A stretch of 64,000 bases of DNA from Actinomadura fibrosa (GTDB taxonomy: Bacteria; Actinomycetota; Actinomycetes; Streptosporangiales; Streptosporangiaceae): positions 33,992 to 97,991 of the forward strand of contig NZ_CAACUY010000014.1 of assembly GCF_900659615.1 (NCBI RefSeq). The letters run 5' to 3'. Shown in pieces: positions 17,605 to 26,460 of this stretch (the first letter of the stretch is position 1; each line of letters starts with the position of its first letter). Position numbers and translations under genes: made by a program. The notes beneath the pieces were generated by a model. It was not told where the DNA came from. It was given only the letters and a program-made list of their open reading frames with translations, and searched no databases.

Positions 17605-17790
17605 TAGCCCGCCTTACTTCGCGTGACGAAGACGTCCACCCGCAAGAAGCGGATGCGCCCCGTCGGCGTCCGAGCACAAGGCAGCAACCCCGCTTGACCA
17701 CCCGGTCACCATCGACCGCCAAACCCGAAACACCCCCGCGACCTCCCGGACGGTCAGCAACTCGGGCAACTCCTCCGCGCCGCTCAACAA
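17605..17790 (-). pseudogene. Excisionase/BldC-like HTH remnant with two single-base deletions
   Basis: On the minus strand one frame gives LLSGAEELPELLTVREVAGV then FRVWRSMVTGW, and another frame gives ARTPTGRIRFLRVDVFVTRS ending KAG and TAG at 17605. Together they make a 60-residue excisionase-family winged HTH (LLTVREVAGVFRV, TG-RIRFLR). The two parts are joined only if one base is restored after the TGG codon and a second about 10 bases on. It overlaps the end of the HATPase remnant. Indel decay is likely because neighbouring housekeeping genes are intact. Confidence 0.6.
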
Positions 17791-18493
17791 GCGTCCAAAT
17801 CTTCGTTGCACCGGACGATGCCCTCGACCACGTCCGCGACATCGACGAGCGGATACCGGACCGTCCCTGTCAAGGGCGTGATCAACGAGATCGTCGAAGA
17901 CCGCACCCACACCGTGATCGCAGCCCGCACAGACAGAACCGCCATGTCCCACCCCTCACACCCATGCAGCGGCCCCAACCCACGCGCCCTCAACGCAGCC
18001 CCCAGCGCCCGCCCCCCCGAATCCAAGTCGACCTGACCGCTGCGCCCACCCTCCGGCACGGGCTGAACGAAGTAGGCGACCTCGGGAACCGTGGCCAAAC
18101 GCGACCGACTCCGGTGAACACCCCAGGAGCCGCCATGCTCGGCGGTCAGCGCGTCGACGAGTTGCAGCCCACGCCCACTCTCCGTCGCAAGATCGGACCG
18201 GACGCACGTCCGAGGCAGCCGCCCCTTCCAAGGCCCACTGTCGAAGACCTGCGTGACGATCTCCGTCCTGGCCCGCCGGACGTACATCACCAACTCCGGG
18301 CCCGGGCCGTCCGGCGGCCGCCCAGGAACCCCATGCACGAACGCGTTGGTAGCGAGCTCAGACACGATCGTGACGGCATCGTCCACAACGACGTCCCGCG
18401 CCGCCGGGCTTTGCAACACCGCCCCCGCACGCCCAGAGCCACCGCCGCCCCTCGCTCATCCCCCGGCAGCGGGAACGCGACGCAGCCGCCCAT
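17784..18493 (-). pseudogene. Anti-sigma-like ATP-binding (HATPase) gene, frameshifted
   Basis: From ATG at 18493 the frame reads MGGCVAFPLPGDERGAAVAL, then is lost at a run of five G near 18425-18430. Beyond it another frame reads VLQSPAARDVVVDDAVTIVS, ELATNAFVHG (the N-box) and ESGRGLQLVDALTAEHGGSW (G-box). Removing two G restores VRAVLQSP, the family sequence. The family is the RsbW/HATPase_c_2 type common beside XRE and DUF397 genes in actinomycetes. A GTG at 18419 could start a shorter product. The last 70 residues to 17784 look unlike the family and may be out-of-frame extension. Confidence 0.6.
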
Positions 18494-18521
18494 AACCAGC
18501 CGCCCAGTCGATCACGGCGAC

Positions 18522-19158
18522 ATGTCGGGACAATGCGTCGGACCTCCTCCACTCCTGCTCACGACGACGGAGGTGTGCCGACAACTACGGTGGAGTCCGA
18601 GCAAGCTCAACTACATCGAGAAGGCGAAGTGGATCGAGCCGACCGATGAGGCCGTAGACCACCTCTGCGAGTTGTACGGCGTCGAAGGGCGGGACCAAGA
18701 CGCCCTGATCGAGTTGGCGCGTGCGGCACGACAGCGCGGGTGGTGGACGCGCTACGACGACGTCTTCCGCAACGAGTACCCCGGCTTCGAGATCGCCGCT
18801 TCCGTCATACGCACCTACCAGTACGTTCTTGCCCGGCCTACTGCAAGAACAGTCGTACTGCGAGGCGTTGCCGCCGATCGTGGGCATCGAGGACCCGGCC
18901 AAGATCAGGCGACACATGGAGGCACGCCTCACGCGGCAGGAGATCCTCGTCAGGCCGCAGGACCCGTGCCGCCTGGAAGTTGTCATCGACGAGAACGCAC
19001 TCGCCAGGATCGTGGACACCATCATCCGTGAGCGTCAACAGCGCCACCTCCTGACGATGTCAGACCTCCCCAACGTTGCGATCCAATTGATCCCAACGAC
19101 TGTGGGTCGGAAGGGACCGGATGACCCGCATCGGACCGTCCCGCCTCGGCTGGCGTAA
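18522..19158 (+). pseudogene. XRE/DUF5753 regulator, frameshifted and 3'-truncated
   Basis: The first frame from ATG 18522 holds the HTH, TTTEVCRQLRWSPSKLNYIE, and the start of DUF5753, FEIAASVIRTYQYVL. Near 18825-18831 the frame changes to LPGLLQEQSYCEALPPIVGI, EARLTRQEILVRPQDP and LLTMSDLPNVAIQLIPTTVG. DUF5753 normally continues for about 70 more residues; here it stops at 19158 inside the start of the DUF397 gene, so a deletion has removed the end. The HTH N-terminus is also atypical. These genes are WhiJ-like regulators usually paired with DUF397 and HATPase partners. Confidence 0.65.
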
Positions 19159-19330
19159 GAGCAGCCGTTCTCAGGCCGGCGGCACGGAGTACGTCGAGGT
19201 GGCGGCCGCGAGCCCGTCGTTGGCGGTCTGCGATTCGAAGGACCCTGACGGCGCGGTCCGCGTCATGAGCCTCACCGCGTGGCCCACCCTGAGGGCCGAG
19301 ATCAATCGCGGAGACCACGACTTGCTCTGA
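19121..19330 (+). CDS. DUF397 small protein
   Basis: 69 residues. DUF397 motif: WRKSSRSQAGGTEYVEVA, then VCDSKDPDGAVRVMSLTAW and LRAEINRGDHDLL. Such proteins bind and modulate the adjacent XRE/DUF5753 regulator (Scr2- and WhiJ-type loci). It is intact, but its partner regulator is broken, so it is probably an orphan. The start at 19121 lies within the truncated DUF5753 reading frame. A Cys stands where Arg is usual (CDSKDPDG). Confidence 0.75.
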   Translation: MTRIGPSRLGWRKSSRSQAGGTEYVEVAAASPSLAVCDSKDPDGAVRVMSLTAWPTLRAEINRGDHDLL

Positions 19331-19444
19331 GTCGGCCCTCAGGAAGCAGTTCCCTGATCAGCCGCGCCACGCGAACCTTGCCCCGAGGAGCGGTTCGAGC
19401 CCAGAACGCTCGTCCGGGACGGGTGCTGCTGGCATCATCGACAG

Positions 19445-20548
19445 GTGCGTTACAACCGGGTCATCGCCGCTGTAGCCATCGTCGCGGCCCTGACCGCCTG
19501 CCAGGGAGGGTCCGATTTCGATCCGACTCCCAGAGCCGTTCGGGCTGGCGAGGTTGTTGTGATCGCTGGCCAGCCGGAGCTTGCGGGTGCGGCCCGTGAC
19601 GGCGAATACGCGGTGCAGGCCAGCGCTAGGTCCGATGGAGGACTGGCCGTAGACCCCATTGGCGGTCAGATCTACTTCCCTGCGCTCGACGACGATGATC
19701 CACGTGTGCAGCGAATCGAGCGGGATGGACGAATCACGGGTATACGAAGTGGGAACCCGGGTGACGAGATCGCACTCCAGGGCGACGGCTTGTGGGTCAT
19801 GTCATCGTCATTCCGTCTGCTCATGACGCGAGTTTCCATCGCGACTCATGCGAAGACTGAAATCGTCAATCTCAGTGACTTCAAGCACGGGGTCAAGATG
19901 CTCGACGCCAAGGGTGCGCCTGTGGCGACCACGATACGAGAGGAGTGGAGTAAGGATTGGCGTGACGCGAGATTCATGATTCGAGGTGACGGGACGCCAG
20001 TGATCGTCTCGGGGGAGGGGCGTTTGCTGGAAGTGCAGGAGAAGAACGACTTCAGGGAATGGGAACCCAAGGGTTACCCTGCTGCTCTGAGGCGCCTAAC
20101 CAAGAAGGCGAAGCTGCGGCCGACTGACATCGTTCCCCTTGGGCGCCAAGGTGCATTGATACTCGGAGAAGGCGGACTCATCCGCATCGACGACAATGGG
20201 GAGCTTCGTGAGGTGGCGATTCCGCCCACTGTGGGCGGATTCCAAATGTGGACGACCGCTGTCCCGCTCGCCGATGGGTCGACGCTTCTGCTCGGAGGGC
20301 ACTCGGCTCAGGAGAAGGAGCCAAGAGTTGGACTGGTGCGGCCGACGGAAGACGTGGTGACGGCCTCCTTCGGACGGGCCGTACCGTGCGATCGCTTCGA
20401 TGGATCACTGGCATCCGTGGCGGCGTCCGACCCTGGGGGCGTGGCGCACCTGCCTGACGGTAGTTACGTCATCAGCGATAAGGAATGTGGACGGATCTAC
20501 AACTTCCGGCTCCCTGATCGGCTGACGGGAACTCCCTACGGGAAGTGA
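19445..20548 (+). CDS. Secreted lipoprotein, possible beta-propeller
   Basis: 367 residues. Type II signal peptide with lipobox ALTAC (Cys near residue 19). The mature part has recurring GG/DG-rich strands (GGLAVDPIGGQIYFPALDDD, EGGLIRIDDNGELREVAI, GGVAHLPDGSYVISDKECGR) like NHL-type propeller blades, but no family is recognised with confidence. GTG at 19445 is the start. The gene is visibly lower in GC than its neighbours and ends base-to-base against the convergent gene at 20549, which suggests a transferred accessory gene. Confidence 0.65.
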   Translation: MRYNRVIAAVAIVAALTACQGGSDFDPTPRAVRAGEVVVIAGQPELAGAARDGEYAVQASARSDGGLAVDPIGGQIYFPALDDDDPRVQRIERDGRITGIRSGNPGDEIALQGDGLWVMSSSFRLLMTRVSIATHAKTEIVNLSDFKHGVKMLDAKGAPVATTIREEWSKDWRDARFMIRGDGTPVIVSGEGRLLEVQEKNDFREWEPKGYPAALRRLTKKAKLRPTDIVPLGRQGALILGEGGLIRIDDNGELREVAIPPTVGGFQMWTTAVPLADGSTLLLGGHSAQEKEPRVGLVRPTEDVVTASFGRAVPCDRFDGSLASVAASDPGGVAHLPDGSYVISDKECGRIYNFRLPDRLTGTPYGK

Positions 20549-22936
20549 CTAAGACTTCTTTGGCAGTGGCCGGTTCAAGTCCGCTGTCAACTCGACATGA
20601 TTCACGACGCTTAGCCCCGTCCCGCCCTTGACGTCGATCTTGGAAAACTCGAAGTTGCGCATGGCCACCTTTAGGTCGCCGTTCTCGTATCCATGCTTCT
20701 TCGAGTAGGTGAGGGCCTTGTCGAGTTCTGGGTCTCCGGTGTGGGTGCCCTTCACGAGTTGGATGGCCAGTGCCAGATCGACGTAGAGTTGGTCGGCGTA
20801 GTTCGCATACTTCCCGTCGATCTCATCCATGCGCTTCTGGAAGTCGCTGTACTTGATCTTGTCGAGTTCCAGGTCTGTTCCCTTGTTGTAGACATCGGTA
20901 GCGCCGGGGACCGCGCCGACCGGTGTGCTGCCGAGGATGGTCGACCCCACATCGCGCAGCATGGTGAATTGTTTCTTGGCCTCTTCGAACTGTGCGAGGG
21001 TGAGCTCTTCGTGCAAGGTGCGTTCTTGCCCGTAGGCTGAGATGAGGTTGCCTTCAAGGCGTCCGGCCCTGGTGATGGCGTCATCGAGCTGGTCATGCTT
21101 GATTCCCCAGGCGAGGATCTGCTGTCGGTACGCCTGGGCGGCGAGCCCGAGCTGGGTCCAGGCCTTGTCGTCCATGGCCAGGGAGCGCAGGAACAGCTGC
21201 ATGTCCCTGCCGCCGATGTCGATGTACGTCGCGCCTGTCGCATGGTCGATGTCCGGCGCTCCCTTGCTGCCGCCATCATTGAGACCGGCTATCGCCACCG
21301 CTGGGAGGTACGTGCGGGTCATGTCCAGGAGGCCGGTGCGTAGGCCGGAGCCTAGTTCGAGGGCATAGTGCTTGCTGTGTTGAGTGCCCTCCGGGGCCTG
21401 GTCCGTCCTGGGGATGACGTCGAACCAGGGCAGCCAGTCTGGTGGGCTGTCCTTGGTGAGGAGCTTGTTGACTGCTTCTCGGCCCTTGTCGTTCCACCAG
21501 GCGACGGTCTTCATGATCTCGGCGGCGTTGGCGGCGGCTTGTTCCTCGTGACCCTTCTCTGGGGTGGTGGCGAGTTGGATGACTCGGCCGGCCGCCGTGC
21601 CGCCGTCCGGCCAGTCGGGGGCTATGAGGAGCGATGCGTAGGTGCCGCCGTTGCCCCGTGTCAGCCAGGTCAGTGGCTTCGCCTTCTCGGCGTCCTTGAT
21701 GGTGAACGCGCCTTCGAGTTCCGTGGACGCCAGGGTTCGCGCCGCCGTGAGGTCTTTCTGCTGGGAGATGCGGCCGAGGACGCTCAGAGCGGGATCGTAG
21801 GTCGAGAAGGTTTTCAGGTCCTGAACGTTCTCCGGCGGTTCGAGACCCCAGTCCCACCACCAGGGGTGATCCGGCTGGTTCACCGTGATGGTGACCGAGC
21901 TTTTGTCGACGAGCATCTTCTCGGTGATGGCGTAGGACGGGTATTGCTGGCGCCAGCGGAGGGCGGCTTTGGCCATGTCGGTGAGGACGGCGCTGCTCCA
22001 CTTGACCTTGGGGGAGCTGAGTTTGACGAGGAGGGCCTGGCCTGGCATGTCGTCGCCGATGGGGCCTAGGGCGTTGGTGGTGGCGGCGGTGCCGGTTTTC
22101 TTGCGGGAGAGGGTTGCTAGGGCTGTGCCTACTTCGCCTAGGAGCTTCTTGTCTTCGGGGGTGAGGGCGTTGCCGCCGTGTTGCTGGTGGAGGCGGTAGG
22201 CGAGCTTGCCTATGGAGCCGGGGGTGACGTTGCCGAAGAAGGTGGTGAGGTAGCCGTCGTCCTTGGTGTTGGCGGCCAGGGTGCGGCCCATCTCGGTGAG
22301 GAACTGGGGGGTGAAGGACGAGGGGCTTTTCAGGGTGTTGTTGAGGGCGGTGGCTTGGAGGCGGCCCAGTTCTGTCATTTGCTTGCGGCCGAAGCGTTCC
22401 AGGTCGGGGACCTGGGTGAGGGGGCTGCGGACGAGGAGGGTGGGGTTGGCCTGGTTCTCGGCGAGGGCGTACATGATGCGGTTGCGCATGCGGGTGGCCT
22501 CGGTGTGGCACCAGTAGGCGGTCCGGTCGCAGGCGGTCGTGCTCGGGATGTCGGGGTAGGCGAGGTCCAGGAGGCCGCGGATCATCTTGCCGGAGCTGGG
22601 GAGGCGGTCGGCGGCGCGGGTGAGGGCCGTTTCGAGGCGTTCGAGGCCGTTCGGGGAGACGGACGCTATGCCGGGACGGCCCGCGGCGGGGGTGGCGCGG
22701 GGGATTTCCGGGACGTCATAGGTGGACGGGGTCTGGTTGAAATAGGCGACGGTGCGCTCGACGTCCAAAATCATGCGGTTGAGTGCGCGGCCGTGGCCCT
22801 GGAGGTCGGTGGTGAACGAGGCCGCGGAGCCGCCCTGCCAGATCTGGGGGCCCATCAGGCGGGTCACTTCGGACATCGCGGTTGAGATCACGCGGAGTTC
22901 GGCCGTAACGGCGCGCGCGTTGATTTTGAGCACCAT
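20549..22936 (-). CDS. Large WXG-like protein, DUF6571-type
   Basis: 795 residues, no signal peptide. The N-terminal 80 residues are helical with an ESX-like turn, GPQIWQGGSAASFTTDLQGH, resembling WXG100 domains. The rest is mostly alpha-helical, with recognisable blocks (FGNVTPGSIGKLAYRLHQQH, TTPEKGHEEQAAANAAEIMK, WTQLGLAAQAYRQQILAW). Similar long proteins in Streptomyces and Actinomadura carry the DUF6571 label. Type VII secretion or an envelope role is an inference. The C-terminal half (20.55-21.9 kb) is lower in GC than the N-terminal half. ATG at 22936 was chosen from the start of the WXG-like helix. Confidence 0.65.
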   Translation of the reverse strand: MVLKINARAVTAELRVISTAMSEVTRLMGPQIWQGGSAASFTTDLQGHGRALNRMILDVERTVAYFNQTPSTYDVPEIPRATPAAGRPGIASVSPNGLERLETALTRAADRLPSSGKMIRGLLDLAYPDIPSTTACDRTAYWCHTEATRMRNRIMYALAENQANPTLLVRSPLTQVPDLERFGRKQMTELGRLQATALNNTLKSPSSFTPQFLTEMGRTLAANTKDDGYLTTFFGNVTPGSIGKLAYRLHQQHGGNALTPEDKKLLGEVGTALATLSRKKTGTAATTNALGPIGDDMPGQALLVKLSSPKVKWSSAVLTDMAKAALRWRQQYPSYAITEKMLVDKSSVTITVNQPDHPWWWDWGLEPPENVQDLKTFSTYDPALSVLGRISQQKDLTAARTLASTELEGAFTIKDAEKAKPLTWLTRGNGGTYASLLIAPDWPDGGTAAGRVIQLATTPEKGHEEQAAANAAEIMKTVAWWNDKGREAVNKLLTKDSPPDWLPWFDVIPRTDQAPEGTQHSKHYALELGSGLRTGLLDMTRTYLPAVAIAGLNDGGSKGAPDIDHATGATYIDIGGRDMQLFLRSLAMDDKAWTQLGLAAQAYRQQILAWGIKHDQLDDAITRAGRLEGNLISAYGQERTLHEELTLAQFEEAKKQFTMLRDVGSTILGSTPVGAVPGATDVYNKGTDLELDKIKYSDFQKRMDEIDGKYANYADQLYVDLALAIQLVKGTHTGDPELDKALTYSKKHGYENGDLKVAMRNFEFSKIDVKGGTGLSVVNHVELTADLNRPLPKKS

Positions 22937-23037
22937 GGCCGTCCCTCTCGGCGCTGGGGAGCACAGGGGCAACAGCGTAGGAGGGCGGCGTTGACTGGCG
23001 CATCGACTTTCTTTGACGAATGGAGGCAGATAATGGA

Positions 23038-24657
23038 CTATTCGCGCGAGAGTGCCCGGGTCGCTCCGGCGGCGACGGTCAGGCCGAGGATGAGGCCGCC
23101 GGCGACGATGAGGTTGGCGATCCACTGGTAGACGCCCTTGGGGGCGAACTCCACCTCCTGGCCGAGGCTGCCGATGGGGAGGAGGAGGTCGAGGGTGTAG
23201 AAGAACGCGTTGAAGTGGGGGTGGTGGCCGTCGTCCAGGACGTCGGGCTTGTGGATGGAGAAGACGATCGTCCCGAAGGCGAGGAGGCCGATGAGCCAGC
23301 TCGCCGCGCGGAAGGGGCGGTAGCCGTAGCCGACGAGGACGTCCTGGAACCAGCCGACGACCTTGCGGGGGATGCCCTGGGTCTGGCGGCGGTCGCGGGC
23401 CTTGGCCAGGAGGACGGAACGGCCGTCGGCGTCGAGGCCGAGGGCGCGGTAGGTCTGGGCGAGGCGCTCGTAGGGCTGGGGGGCGTAGCCGTCGCTGTCG
23501 CGGCGGAGCCAGGCGAGCCGTTCGCGGGCGGTGAGGGGCGGTTCGAGGGTCTCGTACTGGAGGCCGTCGAGCTGGAGGCGGGCGGGCCAGGTCTCCCGGT
23601 CGTCGCGGAGGAGGTTGATGCGGGCGTACGAGAGGTCCGCGATGCCCTTGATGACCTCCGCCGGGCGGAGCAGGACCTCCTCGGCCTGGAGGCGCTGGAG
23701 GCTGAGGGCGGTGCCCTTCTCGTGGTTCAGGTGGGCGCCGCGGAGGCTGAGCTGGCCGGTGACGCGGGCGCCGGCGAAGCTGACGGCGCCGTTGGCGGTG
23801 AAGCCGTCGGAGCAGTAGACGTCGGTCTCGACGGCGAGGTCGTCGGCGTTGAGGGCGGTGCGGTCGGGGGCGCTGAGGCGGGCGCCGACGAAGGAGAGGT
23901 AGCCGCCGACGCGGGCGCCGCGGAGCCGGACCTCGCCCTCGGCGTTGAAGCCGCCGTCGCAGAAGACGTTGGCGGCGACGTCCAGGCGGCTCGCGTAGAG
24001 GGCGGCGCCGGACGGGTTGTACAGGCGCGCCTCGCGGAAGATGAGCTGGCCGCCGACGCGGGCGCCGGGGAGGCGGACCTCGCCGTTGGCCGCGAAGCCC
24101 TGGTCGCAGTAGACGTTCGCCTCGACGGTCAGGCGGTCGGCGAGGAGGGCGTCGCCGCCGGGGTTCGCGAGCTGGACGCCGGACATGTTGAGGATGCCGG
24201 TGATGTTGGCGCCGTCCAGCCAGAGGCCGCCGGAGATGCGGCTGCCCTCCAGCCACAGGTGGCCGTCGACGCGGGTGCCGGACGCGACGAGGCCGGGGAG
24301 CCGGCAGCGCATCAGGTGGACGCTGTTCATGCTGGCCCAGTAGAGGTGGGGGGCCTCGTCGAAGGAGCAGCCGGTGAGCGCGAGGGGGACGTGGACCTCG
24401 GCGTGGCCGAGGTTCAGGGAGCCGGTGATGCGGGCCCCGGCGAGCCGGACGGCGGCGACCTGGCCGGGTTCGGAGTCGACGGCGCCGACCAGGAGGGCGA
24501 CGAGGACCTCGGCCCGGACGAGGCGGTCGTGGCCCCAGCGGGCGCTCTGTCCGGGGTCGTCGAACGCGGGGTCGCCGGAGGACAGGTCGACGGATTCGCC
24601 GCTGGGGAAGGCCTCCCAGAGGCGACGCTCCGAGGGGGTCAGGTCCTCGATGTTCAT
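23038..24657 (-). CDS. Beta-helix-like repeat protein with C-terminal membrane segments (paralogue)
   Basis: 539 residues, paralogous to the protein at 4652-6112: the same LTPSERRLWEAFPSG opening, repeated strands, charged helix and two C-terminal membrane segments (about 440-460 and 510-535). It contains three tandem 49-residue repeats, each with an [VY]xCxxGFxAxGxVxxxGARVxGxL core and one cysteine. The ATG at 24657 is where similarity to the paralogue begins. It is divergent from purS with a 94-bp gap. Function unknown; perhaps a membrane-anchored binding surface. Confidence 0.72.
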   Translation of the reverse strand: MNIEDLTPSERRLWEAFPSGESVDLSSGDPAFDDPGQSARWGHDRLVRAEVLVALLVGAVDSEPGQVAAVRLAGARITGSLNLGHAEVHVPLALTGCSFDEAPHLYWASMNSVHLMRCRLPGLVASGTRVDGHLWLEGSRISGGLWLDGANITGILNMSGVQLANPGGDALLADRLTVEANVYCDQGFAANGEVRLPGARVGGQLIFREARLYNPSGAALYASRLDVAANVFCDGGFNAEGEVRLRGARVGGYLSFVGARLSAPDRTALNADDLAVETDVYCSDGFTANGAVSFAGARVTGQLSLRGAHLNHEKGTALSLQRLQAEEVLLRPAEVIKGIADLSYARINLLRDDRETWPARLQLDGLQYETLEPPLTARERLAWLRRDSDGYAPQPYERLAQTYRALGLDADGRSVLLAKARDRRQTQGIPRKVVGWFQDVLVGYGYRPFRAASWLIGLLAFGTIVFSIHKPDVLDDGHHPHFNAFFYTLDLLLPIGSLGQEVEFAPKGVYQWIANLIVAGGLILGLTVAAGATRALSRE

Positions 24658-24751
24658 CGGGCGGCTCCGGGGGTGCGGATGGGGTCTGTCAGGCAATGGT
24701 GCCGTACGCTTCAGGATCGTAAGGAAACCGCAGACCAGTGAGGGGGCGGTC

Positions 24752-24994
24752 GTGGCGCGCGTCGTCGTCGACGTCATGCTCAAGCCGGAGATCCTCGACC
24801 CGCAGGGCCAGGCGATCGCCCGGAAGCTGCCGCAGATGGGGTTCGAGGGCGTCGTCGCCGTGCGGCAGGGCAAGCGGTTCGAGGTCGAGCTGGAGGGGCC
24901 CGCGGACGACGCGGCGCTGGAGCGGGTCGGCAAGATCGCTGAGACGCTGCTGGCCAACCCGGTCATCGAGAACTACGAGGTCCGCGTTCTCTGA
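24752..24994 (+). CDS. purS: Phosphoribosylformylglycinamidine synthase subunit PurS
   Basis: 80 residues, normal size. The sequence RVVVDVMLKPEILDPQGQAI and FEGVVAVRQGKRFEVEL and NPVIENYEVRVL is characteristic. PurS bridges PurL and PurQ in the three-part FGAM synthase, which converts FGAR to FGAM with ATP and glutamine-derived ammonia in purine synthesis. GTG start at 24752 with a GAGGGGG ribosome site. The partners purQ and purL follow after one intervening gene. Confidence 0.95.
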   Translation: MARVVVDVMLKPEILDPQGQAIARKLPQMGFEGVVAVRQGKRFEVELEGPADDAALERVGKIAETLLANPVIENYEVRVL

Positions 24995-25233
24995 TCTCAA
25001 GTCGGGAATGGCGTGGAATGCCGTTCGGTGACGATTCGTCGCGGAACGTTGTTGGTGCGTTCCAAGAGACTCCCGCCCTTTCACGCCGTCGCCGAGATTT
25101 CACGGAAAGACCCGACAGTATAGCGATTACGGAAGATAACGCCGGGGAAGTCTTAGCTCCGTCGAGTCGTCGAGCACGCTCCGGGACCGGGGGTCCGACC
25201 AGGAAGCCCGGGGCATGGACACGAGGTGTCCGG

Positions 25234-25680
25234 GTGGATATGAGATTCTCGCTCGCGCTGCCGCGAGAGGCGCTGAGCATCCCGGTGATTCGCCGAGTGG
25301 TGGGGGACGCGCTCCGGGGGCTGGGCGTTTCCGAGGACTGCGTTGCCGATATCCTCGTCGCCGTCTCCGAGGCGTGCACGAACGCCATCCAGCACGCCCG
25401 CGCGTCCGGTGACTACGAGGTGGCCGGTTCGGTGGACGACGACGTGTGCGACCTCAAGGTCATGGACTGGGGACGCGGTCCCCGCCCGGCCCCGCAGGAC
25501 CGGGGGGTTTTGAGCGAGTCCGGGCGCGGGATTAAGATCATGCGGGCGCTGGTGGACGACCTGAACATCGACTCCTCGCCCGACCGCGGCACCGTCGTCC
25601 ACCTGCGGAAGCGCCTGACCTGGCGAGACGAGGCCCTCGTCCGGCGCCTCGAACGCCGGCTCATGCACAGCGCCGGGTAG
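25234..25680 (+). CDS. RsbW-like HATPase (serine kinase / anti-sigma factor)
   Basis: 148 residues with the HATPase_c_2 fold: N-box EACTNAIQHA and G-boxes DWGRGP and SGRGIKIMRAL. Proteins of this type sequester sigma factors and phosphorylate STAS antagonists. GTG at 25234 is favoured by GAGG 7 nt upstream; ATG at 25240 is the alternative. It sits between purS and purQ, with 239 bp in front that includes an A/T-rich stretch (about 25115-25145) likely to hold its own promoter. No sigma factor or antagonist gene adjoins it. Confidence 0.82.
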   Translation: MDMRFSLALPREALSIPVIRRVVGDALRGLGVSEDCVADILVAVSEACTNAIQHARASGDYEVAGSVDDDVCDLKVMDWGRGPRPAPQDRGVLSESGRGIKIMRALVDDLNIDSSPDRGTVVHLRKRLTWRDEALVRRLERRLMHSAG

Positions 25681-25779
25681 ATTGGTACGCGCGCGGGGGG
25701 ATATGCGACGCGCAGCGGGGTGATCGGCGGAGACGTACCCGCCCGTCCCGGCCGCCCTCATTTCGGAGGAACAGAACAG

Positions 25780-26460
25780 ATGGACGCTGCCCGGGTTGGG
25801 GTCATCACCTTCCCAGGTTCCCTGGACGACAGAGACGCCGCACGCGCCGTGCGGCTGGCCGGCGCCGAGCCGGTCGCGCTCTGGCACGCCGACCACGACC
25901 TCCAGGGAGTCGACGCCGTCGTGCTGCCCGGCGGGTTCTCGTACGGGGACTACCTGCGGGCCGGTGCCATCGCCCGGTTCGCGCCGCTGATGACCGAACT
26001 GGTCGCCGCCGCCGAGGCGGGCCTCCCGGTCCTCGGCATCTGCAACGGGTTCCAGGTGCTGTGCGAGACGCACCTGCTCCCCGGGGCGCTGCTGCCCAAC
26101 GCGGGGCTGCACTTCGTGTGCCGTGACCAGCGGCTGCGCGTCGAGAACGCCGACACGGCGTGGACGAGCGAGTACCGCGAGGGCCAGGAGCTCGTCATCC
26201 CGGTGAAGAACCGGGACGGCCGCTACACCGCCGACAGGGAGACCCTTATCGAACTGGCCGACTCCGGCCGCATCGTGGCCCGCTACCTCGACCTCAACCC
26301 CAACGGCTCTCTCGACGACATCGCCGGGATCTGCAACGAGGCGGGCAACGTGGTGGGGTTGATGCCCCACCCCGAGCATGCCGCGGAGTCGCTGACGGGC
26401 CCGTCCACCGACGGGCTCGGCTTCTTCACCTCGATCGTCAAGAGACTGGTCAACGCATGA
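25780..26460 (+). CDS. purQ: Phosphoribosylformylglycinamidine synthase, glutaminase subunit PurQ
   Basis: 226 residues, a triad-type glutamine amidotransferase. The nucleophile is the Cys in [11 protein letters not shown]; the His/Glu pair is in GLMPHPEHA; the N-terminus is [14 protein letters not shown]. It supplies ammonia to PurL for FGAM synthesis. ATG at 25780 has GGAGGA 9 nt before it. The stop overlaps the purL start as ATGA, showing translational coupling. Confidence 0.95.
   Translation: MDAARVGVITFPGSLDDRDAARAVRLAGAEPVALWHADHDLQGVDAVVLPGGFSYGDYLRAGAIARFAPLMTELVAAAEAGLPVLGICNGFQVLCETHLLPGALLPNAGLHFVCRDQRLRVENADTAWTSEYREGQELVIPVKNRDGRYTADRETLIELADSGRIVARYLDLNPNGSLDDIAGICNEAGNVVGLMPHPEHAAESLTGPSTDGLGFFTSIVKRLVNA

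Noticed and set aside
17605..19330. Complete mobile element or prophage suggested by the excisionase-like HTH
   Set aside because: No integrase, terminal repeats or att-like duplications seen; excisionase-type HTH proteins are common regulators in actinomycetes.
20560..20585. T-loop-like GGTTCAAGTCC suggesting a tRNA
   Set aside because: Flanking bases do not form a T-stem, no acceptor or anticodon arm can be built, and it lies in the 3' end of a coding region.
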